A stretch of 64,000 nucleotides of DNA. Source: Synaphobranchus kaupii (lineage: Eukaryota > Chordata > Actinopteri > Anguilliformes > Synaphobranchidae). A program made the translations under genes and the position numbers. The notes beneath the pieces are model-generated. The model ran no database searches, was not told the origin of the DNA, and saw only the letters and a program-made list of their open reading frames with translations. Where the stretch lies: assembly GCA_029718625.1 (NCBI GenBank), contig CM056377.1:105908585-105972584 (forward strand). Direction: 5' to 3'. This document shows, piece by piece, positions 1 to 11,740 of this stretch. The first letter of the stretch is position 1; each line of letters begins with the position of its first letter.

Positions 1-2039
1 TATTCAATGTAAACTTTACTGTCAGTTGACTTACCACAGAATGTCATACTGTGTATGATAACATAAATCTTTGTAACATGAGATATTGATCTGTATAAAA
101 TTATTTTGCTTTTGATTTTGTGTTTAATATAACTATGTATTTTGGTTCAGTTCTGGCCTTTTTTTGTACAAATTATTCAGTTTATGTAAAATTTTACTGT
201 CGTATTTATTATCATTATTTATTGATCAAAATGTTGATGACAAGCAAGAGTGTTGTTTTAAATCTTAAACATTTTCTATCAGAATATTATGAATGTGAAA
301 TATGCTTATTGTTTCCAATGCACAACTCAACAAAATATACTCCACTGGTGGAACTAGATTCAATCTTAGTCTGCCACATTTCAGTTTCAGATTTGCACAA
401 AATTTTCTGCTTGAGTAGACCATTTTGGAGAATAGCACGTCTCAGTGATTTCAGCTCTGCTGGTTGTGATGATGTTTTTTCAGATAACTCAAAGCCACAT
501 AGACAAATTTGTTGACTTTTAGGTTAAAATAATTAAATGTTTGCTATCTCCTTTCTGGAGGAACTCCATTTAGGAGTTTAATACCAGTTCATGGATGGGA
601 AAACTTGAGAATTTTTGTTCTGAAAGCAGCATATTCCTCGATCTTTTATTTCACTATTTTACTGACATAATTGGTCAGATTCTTTTGCTATTTTAACATA
701 CAAATTTATAAATGTAAAATGACAGCCTATGTTACAAAAAAGATGTTTGACAACCATTGGTTGTTATGTGAGAACTGGCACTTTCCATTTCTGTAGCATC
801 TTCACTCAGGCTCCATTTGTATTTACAAGTTAAGTATCACTGATTTACAGATGTTTTCCCCAGTGCAAAAACAGTAGTGAGAGCAGGCTTGGGCTCTTTC
901 TGCTTTAACAAGACCTCAATGCTCTTCTTAGCAGGCTTTAACCCTAGCCATATTATCCGTTCCAGCATTGCACCTCTGCATAAACATGCTGCTTGTCAGC
1001 TTTTTCAGAGCCTTTTTCCAGGCCGGACATAGCTTGATTAAACTTGTCAACACTCTCCCTATTCCCGCCAGACAGCTCTTGGAAATGCAATCTCCTCAGG
1101 TTGTATCCCTGGATGCTGACCCCTGCAACTCACTGTGGGTCATTCTCATACCAGCTCACTTTGTTCTGTTCATACAGCTTACCACAGCAGCACAGCCAAT
1201 ATGGCCTTATCACTCTGTACAGGTACTCTGCTTCGAGACCCAATTAAGGCAGGAATATCAAGCTGCAAAATGGCATCCATTTTCAGACTTTGCAATGAAG
1301 CAAATAGTGCATACAATTATGTTGTTTTTTTTTTTGGTATGAAATTATCACAGCTTGTGGTGCTCGGAACCAATGCATGCAATGAATTGACATGAACATT
1401 GAAATGCAAATATTTGTATTGCAGCATTTAAAGTGCTAATTTGTAACCATCAGGAAGAATACCAAAACACCCATGGTGATATCTACGGCTTAAATGTACC
1501 AATTATTGACTGGACTGCAAAAATGGACTGGAGAGTCAAGATATTTCAGCCTTTATCCTCCTAAAAGTCACTATCGGCACTCTAATTGCTGTAATCTAAG
1601 TACAAAACAGTCAACGGAACAAGCTAATTATACAATTAAGAGCAAATTGACGAGCTTGTTGGAGCAAGGGTGAAAGTCTCACGTGTGTCCAATCTCCAAA
1701 GAGGGGCTGTGTGAGAACAGGGGTTTGTCCTTGCTCAGCACTAAAAAACCTGATTAAATTAATCAAGATTTAAGTTGAAAACCATTATTTGTTCATGAGC
1801 TGAATCAGGTGTTGTAGTGCTGGACTAGAACAAATCCAACCACATTGGCTGTTCTCAAGACTAGACGCCCCTATGCTAATTGAATGATTAGTTGAGATGA
1901 TAAACATACCATAAGGTATTGACTGCTTAACAAGTGGCTTCAGAAAGTCTTTTGTTGACCTCTTGGTGTTCAAGGATGGAACGGCAGATCTAAAAAAGAA
2001 GTCGATGAGCAATGTCCACATTTTATATATATATATATA
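1..2039. other. Gene-free AT-rich stretch
   Basis: I see no recognisable gene or well-bounded repeat here. The open frames (for example 120-515 and 968-1342) have no motif I recognise and are rich in residues encoded by AT-rich DNA. A block around 1740-1990 has the look of an old MITE fragment, but I could not find paired ends. Confidence 0.6.
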
Positions 2040-2363
2040 CAGATCCTTTCCAAAAAATCAGCATTTTTGCAGGTGTTTTGAGTAAATTAGATGATAGTGT
2101 GACACTCAGTCTAAAACATTCATTCTCTGAAATAACTGAAGTAAATGCTGATTTTCGACACACTATTCTAATTTCTTGAAATACTGTTTTGGGGGTTTTC
2201 TGGAGCTGTAAGCCAAAATTATGAAAAATGAAACAAATAAAGGCTAGAAATATTTCACTTTGTGTGTAATGAATATATAATCTATGAAAGTTTCACTTTT
2301 TGAATGGAATTATGGAAAAAAAACAAATTTTCCATGATATTCAAATTTTTTGGAAAGGATCTG
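2040..2363. mobile_element. Tc1/mariner-type MITE, 324 bp
   Basis: The ends are inverted: CAGATCCTTTCCAAAAAAT on the left and its near complement TTTTTTGGAAAGGATCTG on the right. Both sides are flanked by TA (2038-2039 and 2364-2365), the target duplication expected of Tc1/mariner transposition. The interior has no transposase. This terminus is one I know from teleost Tc1/mariner-type repeats. The insertion lies in a short (TA)n run, a natural target. Confidence 0.85.
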
Positions 2364-2376
2364 TATATATCCAGTG

Positions 2377-3217
2377 TAGAGTTCTCAACAGTCCTGAAAA
2401 TTCAAACCCGAACCGAACCGACCTGAGTGAGTTGAAGCCCGAGCTCGGCTCGCCCGAGATCATCACATACAATACTGAGCCCGGACTGACCAAACCCGAA
2501 AAAAAAAACACGAGTCGTTTATTTCCAGAAAAGGCTGCGCAATTTACGTAGGTGGCGGCTCAAATCACAGCACAACGGGGTGAGAGAGAGCAAGAGAGAG
2601 AGAGAGAAGGAGCGAGCAAGCAGGAACGCCACAAACTAGCTGTGTTTTTAGCCTACTGTTTTTGAGTTTTTAACAGATTTAGTAATTGAGAGCAGCAGAG
2701 TAAACCAATTTTGCCGAAAGCAAGCAATTAGATTTGTACTAATGTTTTAATGTTTGCCATGCTGTAATATCATTTAGTTGTGTTTTTTCGTTAGAACGGG
2801 ATTCAACTTTTTTATTGTTGTGTAGTTTGCATGTTCTTGCTTCATTATTATTGCCTTCACTATTATCATTTATCACACAGCAGACGATGCTTCAACTTCA
2901 ACTCGAACACCTACATTCGCCCTATAGTTACAGCAAACGAGAGATGTTGGATGAATAAAATAAATATCTACATTTTAACAAGTAGAGAAAGTCTTGACAA
3001 TATATTGACTCCAAAATTAGCAATCAGCACCACATGTAAAAATGCTAATTAGCCTACTGTAAATACACACACAGAGACATTCTTTATTTATTTATTTTTT
3101 TTGAGCAGCCAGAGCCCTACCCGACCCGACCAATTAGCATAAATTGTCGGCTCGAACCCGTCCCTACCCGACGGGCTTTTTTGGGCCCCGTCGGGCTCGG
3201 GCTGAAACTGAGAACTA
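2377..3217. mobile_element. Non-autonomous hAT-type element, 841 bp
   Basis: The left end reads TAGAGTTCTCA and the inverted right end reads TAGTTCTCA. The flanks carry a perfect 8-bp direct repeat, ATCCAGTG (2369-2376 and 3218-3225), the target duplication length of hAT transposases. Subterminal regions on both sides are rich in CCCGA/CCGAACC and GGGCTCGG motifs, which commonly act as transposase binding repeats. The interior holds a (GA)n run near 2580-2610 and AT-rich DNA, with no transposase. It sits 13 bp after the preceding MITE. Confidence 0.88.
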
Positions 3218-3252
3218 ATCCAGTGCACTTCTACACCGCACGGTATTCTCAC

Positions 3253-3290
3253 ATCTGGCCCATGTGCACAGTACTGCACATGGGCCAGAT
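3253..3290. repeat. Perfect hairpin, 16-bp arms and 6-bp loop
   Basis: Arms 3253-3268 and 3275-3290 are exact reverse complements (ATCTGGCCCATGTGCA on the left). The loop is CAGTAC. It lies just outside the hAT-type element. No role can be assigned from sequence. Confidence 0.85.
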
Positions 3291-3535
3291 AAGGTCCCCC
3301 ATAAATTTAGATTCTTGCATATCAATCCAGATAATCAATCATACCTGCACTGTGAATTATTGCAGATGTTTAGTCTGTGGAAATACTCATTTGCAAGGCA
3401 GGGTACACCCCAATACACACTCCCTCCAATTCACCCCAGTGTTTCCCCTACAAAGATTAATCTGTGACACACCGCTGCAATATCAGCCCGGCCGCCACAA
3501 AATAAAAAGTTGGTCAATAATGGGATTTCTGCACT

Positions 3536-3569
3536 ATGTACGTCATGCCCGCTGTCACATGACGTACAT
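3536..3569. repeat. Perfect hairpin with CRE-like half sites
   Basis: Arms ATGTACGTCATG (3536-3547) and CATGACGTACAT (3558-3569) are exact reverse complements around a 10-base loop. Each arm carries a TGACGT-type half site. Function is unknown. Confidence 0.8.
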
Positions 3570-3833
3570 CTCACACGAGGCTTGGGTGCACAGCTGTTGC
3601 TTGTAAACACACTGCACACATGGACCGCTGAAAACTGCACTGTCAAAAAGGCTTTTTCTTTATCTCCTATGTTGAGCTTTTGGATAAAGCACCTTTAGTG
3701 TGTACAATTTAATTGTATTTACAAAACTATGTAAGTTTAAGGTATGTACACATGAATGTTTTTTTTCTCCATTTCTCTGAAACACTTGGCAATGATTTCA
3801 GTCCTCTGTAATTGATCAGAAACTGGTTATCAG

Positions 3834-4272
3834 TTAGCAAGCTAGCTAATAATAATGTTAACTGGCAAGTTAATCGCCATCAATAGTATCTTGCAGTAAG
3901 TAGAATTGTATTAGGGACTTTGTTGCAGTAATTCTATAGCAGCTAAGCATGATTTAGAAAGACAAGATGCCCTGGCCTGGACACAGAAAGATAATTATTT
4001 GACAGATCAAGGATATGTTTTCTTACAAGCAAAAAAAATAAATCACCAACGTTATCTTAATTGCCATGAATCTAGAGGAATCTGGTAGCAAGCTAGCTTA
4101 TAATAACATTACCTAGAAAGCTAATCGCCATCGATAGTAGCTAATCTTTCAGTACGTAGAATCATATTCAGTGACTTCATCGCTGATGCCCTGGACATAT
4201 TCAGTGACTTCATCGCTGATGCCCTGGACACATAAAGAGAGATTTTGACAGATGAAGGATAAGTTTTCTTCC
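3834..4272 (+). repeat. Diverged direct duplication of about 190-200 bp
   Basis: The segment from 3834 to about 4027 recurs in diverged form from 4084 to about 4272. Shared blocks in the same order are TAGCAAGCTAGCT, TAATCGCCATC, GATGCCCTGG and TTTGACAGAT. The second copy also holds a perfect tandem duplication of a 33-bp unit (4164-4196 and 4197-4229). I do not recognise the family. Confidence 0.75.
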
Positions 4273-6440
4273 ATGAGGTGTCAGGTGTGGTCACAACCAA
4301 TAAGTAACAATACAGAGGAAGAAAATGACCAATCGCAGCGTACAAAAAATGTTTCCATGGCACTGGCAAATATCTCGACGGGTCACACGTTTGAAGTGTA
4401 GGCATTTCAATCAAAGTAAAAGGGCAGTCCAACCGCAATGGCCTAAAGACATGCAAAAGTTATATAGGCAGCACAGCCAAATAGCAGGAACCTGAGGCCA
4501 TGGCCGTATGTCCGTCATGTAATTTATTCCCTGGTTCGGACATACTACTGAGCACTGGGTGGGATTTATCTAAAGAGATGTCTATAACATCACTAGGGAA
4601 TTCTCTGTTAGCACAGGTAATTGGTTAGTAATAGCAAGGCTATTTTGAATCAATCAAAGCTATCTTCCTTCCATTAATGGTAATGCCATTCAATCAGAAT
4701 TATAATTCCCTGTTTCCTCTGTTGTCCATTTAACCATTCATCTAAATACAATGAATACGCCTTTGGATTTTGAGCTAGCACAGGATGCAGCCACAATCTG
4801 ATACTATCTGTTTTGGAAAAAAATGATGAATGGTCTGAGTAGACATGAGTCCTGTATTAAATTATTCCTTTGTAAAAATATCTAAACCTTTGGCTCACTA
4901 AAGTGGTGTGTTCAAGCCCCTTGCATCCCAGCTCATGATGGAAATGTCTACCATAGTTATATGTGAAAATCAAAATAAAGGTTGCCGCTTTGTAATTTTA
5001 AAAGGATCCCAATCTTATTAACATAGTAGGTCCTGAAATTCCCAAGGTTGCTCATTCTTTGTCCCAAAACTTGAATACAATATTTAATAATGAGAGTCTC
5101 CCTCCTCAAATCACATTGTAAACCCATGGCAAGAAGAGAGGTCTCACAGAAATCTCCCAGTTTAACCATGCCCTTTTTAGGATAACTGACACTCATTCTG
5201 AAATTGTCAGCAGCTACAGCATATTGCTCACCCTGTCCAGCCGTGTAATTATACGTGGTGATACCAAAATGCATTTTACATTATTAACATGCATTTTAAC
5301 ATATAGTATAACTGTCCAGTTAAATAGAGAATATGATAAAAACGATTTTTTTAAAATGCTAAATAATAACAAATATAACAAATACAGCTGCAAATATAAC
5401 AAACAGAAAATATCCCCTTTAGACTCACAACGTCCATAGGCAGCTCATTTTAAGAATTTTTTTCATTCAAAACTGACTCGAATCACATGGGTCCTTAGCA
5501 AAGAGTCTTCTCACAATAAAGAAAGACAATATTGCTACATGCTTGTTCCTCTGCATCACTCCCCATTGCCATACGACGATCACTCCGGGTATCCAAGTCA
5601 ACAAGACTAGTTATTAGGCCACCCAAAGTCACAACAAAGCAAAAGTCACTGCATTAGCTGCTGCAGCTGTGGAAGGTTGTTTCAGAAGCTCTTGTAACCC
5701 TTGAATGGACTGAAATAAAATTTTATCATAGATGTTTTTTTATGTGTAGCATAGGTGGGTAGTGTAAGAACTGTAGACCAGCACATCTCAATTGCTCCTC
5801 TTGCGCTTTTGAATGACGCACGTAGTTGGGAAGTTACAGGTGCGTAATCATCATAAAAATGGAGAATATTCACATTCATCATAAATGGGATTATTTTTCT
5901 TGCATCATTGCAAAATGGATGTTTGGTCGTTGTATAGTAGACGAAAATGAAGACCTTGGGGTTGTGATTGCTGCTTGTGATTCAGTGTACAGTATATTTA
6001 TTCTCTTTCAATATCAGGTGGTCGCTGGGAAAGTGTATGGAAGCCTGCAAAAACCAACAGTGTCTCTTTCAATTCCAATAAACCAAACACCCATACATTT
6101 TTCTACTGGATCTGCCCTCCAAGTCAGGCCGCTCTCACTTCATTTTTTAAGAGAGTAGAGAGAGCCTGTTTCCTTCTAGTCGCTCAGTTTCCCCTTAACA
6201 TTAAGTATTTTGTTCAATCCTAAACTTGTTCTTGCAAACAAGGATTTCTATAACCACAGTGCTAACTGCTTAGGGAATTCTTGTGGCTGTCTATTTCTGG
6301 TGTTGCTCTAGCAGCTGTGCTATGGAATCCACCATTTTATGAGGGTCAAAAGGCACAGAAACTTTAATTTTCTTTTTGCTTGGAGATGACACAGGCAAAA
6401 CCGGACACCCGGCACTACCAGAAGTAGTAGTACAAATCAA
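4273..6440. other. Gene-free stretch
   Basis: I see no gene, paired termini or named repeat family. The small open frames (for example 4957-5274 on the minus strand and 5826-6158 on the plus strand) have no recognisable domain. Confidence 0.55.
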
Positions 6441-6471
6441 TGTGTGTGTTTGTGTGTGTGTGTGTGTGTGT
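6441..6471 (+). repeat. (TG)n microsatellite
   Basis: TG dinucleotide run with one TTTG interruption, followed by a G tract. It produces spurious Cys-Val frames on the plus strand and His-Thr frames on the minus strand. Confidence 0.95.
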
Positions 6472-6776
6472 TGGGGGGGTATAACAGAATTAATCAAGAA
6501 AGAAAAACCAAAATACAGGGTTAGACGTCTGAGCTCTAGCTGCAAGTGGCCATTCCAGTCTGCAGGACACGTGATCCTCCATTTTTATTTTTTAAACATG
6601 GCATTTTCTCTACACCTTTTAACATACACCCATATTTTAACTGGAACAACCTCTTAAAATTGAAATAATGAAGAAAGCTGATATTTCAAACACATGGTTG
6701 AAGAAAGCCAAGAAACGTTCATATGGGCATGGCTTATCACAAAGCTGCTTTAAAATCCCAAATGGCTGGACCTAAA

Positions 6777-6996
6777 CAGGGGTTTTCAACCTTTCTGACA
6801 CATGGACCCTACCCAGGTTCAAAGGCGTCCAGGGGACCCCCATCATAAGTTAAGAAGGGTTATATATTTTTTATTAAAAGAAAATCTTGAAATATTTCCC
6901 AATATAATAGTCATTGCATATTAAGTCTGGCCAGGGACCACCTACAGTACCTTCAAGGACAACCAGAGGTGTGCGGACCCCATTTTGAAAACCCAG
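6777..6996. mobile_element. hAT-like MITE, 220 bp
   Basis: The left end CAGGGGTTTTCAACC pairs with the inverted right end CTGGGTTTTCAAAA. The following sequence (ACATGGACCC on the left, GCGGACCCC on the right) matches the pattern of Charlie-type hAT MITEs. The 8-bp flanks GACCTAAA and GCCGTAAA agree at 6 of 8 positions, fitting an old hAT target duplication. Confidence 0.65.
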
Positions 6997-7310
6997 GCCG
7001 TAAAGTGATGAAACTTGGTAGCTACAATGAAATTCACTTAAAAGGCCCAACCCTAAAGTACTAGCTCAATAAAAACAAATAATGGGGCTAGATATAAATA
7101 TTTAAAGAAATATTCCAAAATTCACAAAAATATCACTATTCCTTTTGGAGAGTTTTCAAACATTCTATAGCTATCATCAGTTTAAACTTAACTGTGAACC
7201 CTTACCGATATTTTGAATTGAATGCCATGAGAGAATCAAAAATCTGTATTTCTTTGTATTATTAAAACCCATAGCCTATACATTGGCTCATGATCATGAA
7301 GTTTGACGTA

Positions 7311-7370
7311 CATTACATTTCATTACAATAACCTATCAGACACTCCTATCCAGAGTGATGCACAGAAGTG
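7311..7370 (-). repeat. SINE 3' tail fragment
   Basis: CATTACATTTCATTAC followed by a degenerate copy of the CAGACGCTCTTATCCAGAG block resembles the tail of the fuller SINE at 20583-20815. No tRNA-like head is present. Confidence 0.55.
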
Positions 7371-8059
7371 GAGAACAGCTCATAAAACCTATTTGAAAAA
7401 GGTCACTTCTGTTGGTGTTTGATTTATTACACAGGGACACTTCTTATCATTATTATTCTTATTATTATGCTCATAAAAACAAACCATACTAAATTACAAA
7501 GTAAAAATTGAGGTCTAAGCAGATTACTGTTCAAACAGAGACCATTCTTTCTATTTTTCACATTGTGGAAGCCAAGTGTCTCTTGAATCACGTTGAATGT
7601 CAAGTGCCCGCTAAGACTAAACTACCAGACCTCAAAGCAATTGAGATATTACGGATGAATATTTTGTTAATTAGTTTGTTAATAGTTATTAATTAATTGA
7701 TTAACACTGCAAACACTTGGTTAAGTTGGGTTTTGACACCACATCTCAATCTTATAAATATAACAAGAACATGTAGAATTTTTACCCCCAACCTTGCCAA
7801 GTGGTGAACTAATGCAAGATGTCCTAAAACAGATAAAAAAGATGGCATTGGCAGGTAACTACATTTCAAGTAGTTTGCCAAGCCTCGTACAATTTTGAAC
7901 TGTTAGACTCACAATGGGAGAGGCAAATGCATTTCATTTACTGATGCTTTTCTCTACACAGTTTGTGTGTAATGACATTGACCTGGGTGAATTTACATCA
8001 TTTGAATATCTTGCTCTTGAGCTCAAAGTAGAATTATCAGTGTTCATCAGTGCTTATGC
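7371..8059. other. Gene-free stretch
   Basis: AT-rich sequence with no recognised gene or repeat termini. The 62-residue frames on each strand near 7500-7880 have no motif. Confidence 0.5.
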
Positions 8060-8468
8060 CCCGCATCTCGAGAGTTGCTGTCCGGCTTCCTGTCCGTTGC
8101 CGCTTGCCCCTCCCTCCTTACCACCGCTGCCAGCTGCTCCCGCCGCCATCGGCGCCCGTTCCCCACCATCACTGCCGCCACATCTGCACTGTCATCTAGC
8201 TGCTGCAAATTATATTATCATGGACATTGGCTGTTTTGACCATGTTGGTCTTTAAGCCCTAGACCCTGAGCCGACCAGAGGAGGATGGGTTCCCCCATTG
8301 AGTCTGGTTCCTTCCAAGGTTTCTTCCTAGTTACACCAGGGAGTTTTTCCTTGCCACTGTTGCCTTTGGCTTGCTGTTGTGGGGGGTTTAGGCTGGGTTT
8401 TGCTGTGAAGTGCATTGTGACAACTTGTTGTGAAATGCACTATATAAATAAATATTGATTGATTGATC
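8060..8468 (+). mobile_element. LINE 3' end with TTGA tail
   Basis: A GC-rich block is followed by the GGTTTCTTCCTAGTT and GGGAGTTTTTCCTTGCCACT segments that I know from 3' untranslated ends of teleost CR1/L2-group LINEs. It ends in ACTATATAAATAAATA and a short TTGA tandem tail (about 8451-8468). Only the 3' part is present, as usual for a 5'-truncated LINE copy. The exact family is not certain. Confidence 0.65.
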
Positions 8469-8469
8469 A

Positions 8470-11222
8470 TTACATTATATCAGCCACCAAGATATTCATC
8501 ACTATTTCTACAGGAATTCTCAGAGCTGATCTCACTTGATATCACTAGATACAGTATGATAGATTAATCCTGAATGGAGACCTGAATATTTATATTAATA
8601 AAAAGAATGACTCCAAAGTTATGGAGCTTATGAATTTACTGGACAACTTTGAACTTACCCAACATGTAAATGAAGCCACTCATCAACATGGTAACACCCT
8701 AGACTTAGTAATAACAACAGGGTTAAACATTGATAATGTTTCAGTATTCGAATGACCTATTTCTGACCATCACTGTGTGTTTTTTTTGATGCCGACCTAA
8801 TTATAACAAAGACTAAAAGGGAATTTTTGGTTCAAAAGAGATTCCTAGATGGCAAGGCTGAAGCAAAGTTCTCTAATATTATGAGATCGTTTGAGCCATA
8901 CAGTTATGACTGCTCTTTAAATGACATGGTTGAAAATTTCAACAATACCTTGTCATCTGCTTTAAATACTGTCGCTCCACTAAAGATTAAAAAGAGGTCG
9001 ACTGACAAAATCTCCCCATGGTTGAACAGTAACAGTGTTAAGAGAATCTGTAGGGCAGCTGAAAGAAAATGGAGGAAAACTAGGCTCACAGTTCACTGTA
9101 ATATCTACAAAGAAGCCATGACTGCCTATGACAAAGCAATATGTTTGACAAGAAAGGATTACTTTTCCAAGATTATTACAGAGAATGCTGGAAACTCCGC
9201 TATTGACCAGCTACTCAACACTACCCCCACCCCTCCGCAGTTCTCTGCATCAAAATGTGAAGAAGTCGCATTGTTCTTCAATAACAAAATAACTTCAATT
9301 AGAGCCAGTATTACTTCTGATGTAAACACAGATGACCTCAGCAAACCCTGTGAAAAACCTGTAACCATGGGAAAATTCACCTGTATTACATTAACTGAGC
9401 TTTGCAAGACTGTCACTGAGTGTAACTCCTCCACCTCATGTATTGACCCTGTACCTACAGCATTTTTTAAGCGGGTGTTCGACAGTGTTTCAAGTTATGT
9501 CCTGGAGATTATAAATACATCTCTTCAAACAGGCATCTTCCCAGATGCCTTCAAAACAGCTGTTGTAAAACCCTTACTAAAGAAATACAACCTAGATGGT
9601 AATGCACAGACCAGCTATATGCCAATATCCAACCTTCCATTCATTAGTAAGATATTTGAAAAGATAGTTTCAGTGCAAATAAACTCCTTCCTTAAAGAAA
9701 ACAATATCCTGGAGGAACTTCAATCAGGCTTTAGAACATACCACAGCACTGAAACTGCTCTTATTAAAATAATCAGCGATCACAGACTAAACTCTGATGC
9801 AAATAAGGTCTCAATTCTTGTCCTCTTAGACCTAAGTGCAGCGTTTGATACGATTGACCATGATATCCTAAAAAATTGTCTTGAAAAGTTGGTTGATCTT
9901 TCTGACTGTGTGTTAAACTGGTTCAGAACATAGATCAAAGGGAGAAAGTTTTATGTCAGGCTTGGAGATCATGTGTCTGAGAAACATGACATCTGCTTTG
10001 GGGTTGCACAAGGGAGCTGCCTTGGTCCATTATTATTCTCGCTATACATGCTGCCACTTGGGGACATCATCAGAGAGCACAATGTATGTTTCCATAGTTA
10101 TGCGGATGACGCGCAACTGTACATCTCTGCTGAACCAAATGATGCTGCAGCTATAAAGTCCATTACTACCTTTCTTTTGGCAATAAAAAATGTATGAGCA
10201 ATAATTTATTCAAGTTAAATGAGGACAAAACTGAAATCCTACTAGTCGGCCCTAAACCAAAAAGAGAAATGCTGTTTAATAATCTGGGGAAATTTACTCC
10301 CTGGATTAAATCTAAGGTTAGAAGTCTTGGTGTTATCTTAGATTCAGATCTAAGCTTCAAGTCCCACATTAACAAGGTGATGAAAACATAATTTTTCCAC
10401 GTTAGAAACATAGCCAAAGTACGACCATTTATAAATCAAAAAGATGCTGAAAAACAGATTCATGCCTTTATTTCAAGCTGACTCGATTACTGTAATGCAC
10501 TTTTTACTGGTCTCCCGAAAAAAAATACAGAGAGACATTCAAAACTCTGCAGCTCGGCTATTAACCAGAACCAAGAGGAGAGAGCACATTAGTCCAGTTT
10601 TAGCTGCTCTGCACTGGCTTCCGGTAACATTTAGAATTGATTTTAAGGTCCTCCTCCTTATATACAAAGTCCTTAATGGGCTAGGACCAAGCTACACTGC
10701 TAACATCTACTACTGGCTTATTGGAGGTTCCCAGCAACAGCCGGAAGAAGATCGGGGATGCAGCCTTTGTCAATTACGCCCCAAAGCTATGGAAGACACT
10801 ACCTATAAATATCAGGGAAGCCAGCTCGCTAAATCTTTTAAAAAGAAAGATACAGGCCTGAAACTTTTTTGCACTTGCTTCGCACGTATGCACTGCTGTA
10901 CTTATTTTAAAATGTTGTATTTTACTTGATTTCATGCATTCTATTTTTTCCATCTTATGTTATGCATTTTATGTATTCTATTTTCATCTTCATTTTTATC
11001 TTATTTTTTATTAGTATTATCAAGTGGGTTTTGTTTCCCATCTTATTTTACACTAACTATGGCACTCTATCCCTGTTTTATGTTCATTTTATGTCTACTT
11101 TTCTTGTATTGCTCTTGTTTCTGTATTTTGTTTTTATTGTTGTGAAGCACTTTGGGCTGCATTTTATGTATGAAAGGTGCTATACAAATAAAGTATATTA
11201 TTATTATTATTATCATTATTAT
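8470..11222 (+). mobile_element. Degenerate L2-clade LINE, 5' truncated
   Basis: The element keeps the end of the AP-type endonuclease, the reverse transcriptase and the 3' tail. The 3' end reads GTGAAGCACTTTGGGCTGC, then GAAAGGTGCTATACAAATAA and an (ATT)n tail (about 11196-11222), the signature of L2-type LINEs. It begins immediately after the tail of the preceding LINE. No clear target duplication was found. Confidence 0.88.
8564..10875 (+). pseudogene. L2 LINE ORF2 remnant (endonuclease-reverse transcriptase)
   Basis: In L2-type elements this protein nicks target DNA and copies the LINE RNA into the genome. From 8564 the frame reads LILNGDLN and then SDHHCVFF, the last part of the AP endonuclease. 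An in-frame TGA lies at 8753, and a frameshift falls in the T run near 8780. The largest open piece (8827-9933, 368 codons) covers the linker and the start of the reverse transcriptase, including LDLSAAFDTIDHDIL with its catalytic Asp. A TAG at 9931 closes it. The same frame continues through [19 protein letters not shown] and the intact YADDAQLY catalytic motif (about 10100). A frameshift near 10190, stops near 10389 and 10479, and another frameshift near 10510 follow before the conserved HISPVLAALHWLPV region (about 10585-10625). The copy cannot encode a working protein. Confidence 0.93.
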
Positions 11223-11406
11223 GCACACATACAATTCCCCCCTGGATTGCATGGGCTTTTTCCCTCTTTATCTCCTACAGCAGTTACTAGCAGTTGGCTG
11301 GCTTACTTGCAACATTGGCTGGCACATCACCAAGGCTCCCTTTTGTTTGTGCTAGAGAGGTCATTCTGGAATATAAGATGAATACAGTGTGCAGTTCAAA
11401 CGCATA

Positions 11407-11740
11407 GGGCCCTATCTTACACTCAGCACTAACCCAAATGCAAGTGTATTTGCTAGTTTCAAACCGGCGAAGGTGTCATTTTAGCGGCCAGCACCCACGT
11501 TCTTTAACTAGCAAATGAACTTGCGCCCATAGCAAGTGAACTGGGCGGGTTGGTCTTAAGATGAGGTGTGGTGAGGATAATTTTTGCCGTATTGATATCT
11601 TGAGCCCCCAGAAAGTGCTCGTGCTAAAACCGCTACAAACCTGGTCTTAAGTCATGTTGCAGTTATATTAACTGAAATATGTGTGTCTACATAGGCATGT
11701 GCAAAACGTGCGTATAGATCATATGGGACTACAAATATTT
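11407..11740 (-). mobile_element. Partial GGGCCC-end (Harbinger-like) element
   Basis: It starts with GGGCCCTATCTTAC and aligns over about 330 bp with the reverse complement of the right half of the element at 17708-18996. Shared blocks include GTTGGTCTTAAGATGAGG, ACAAACCTGGTCT and CTACATAGGCATGTGCA. Only one terminus is present; the other side is lost or too diverged to see. Confidence 0.75.

Noticed and set aside
968..1342. 124-codon frame
   Set aside because: Hydrophobic composition from a pyrimidine-rich strand; overlapping frames of similar quality exist and no family is recognised.
4164..4229. CRISPR-like direct repeats
   Set aside because: Only two adjacent 33-bp copies with no spacers; the genome is eukaryotic.
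10926..11381. 151-codon frame after the L2 coding region
   Set aside because: It is the T-rich 3' untranslated part of the LINE and continues through its tail.
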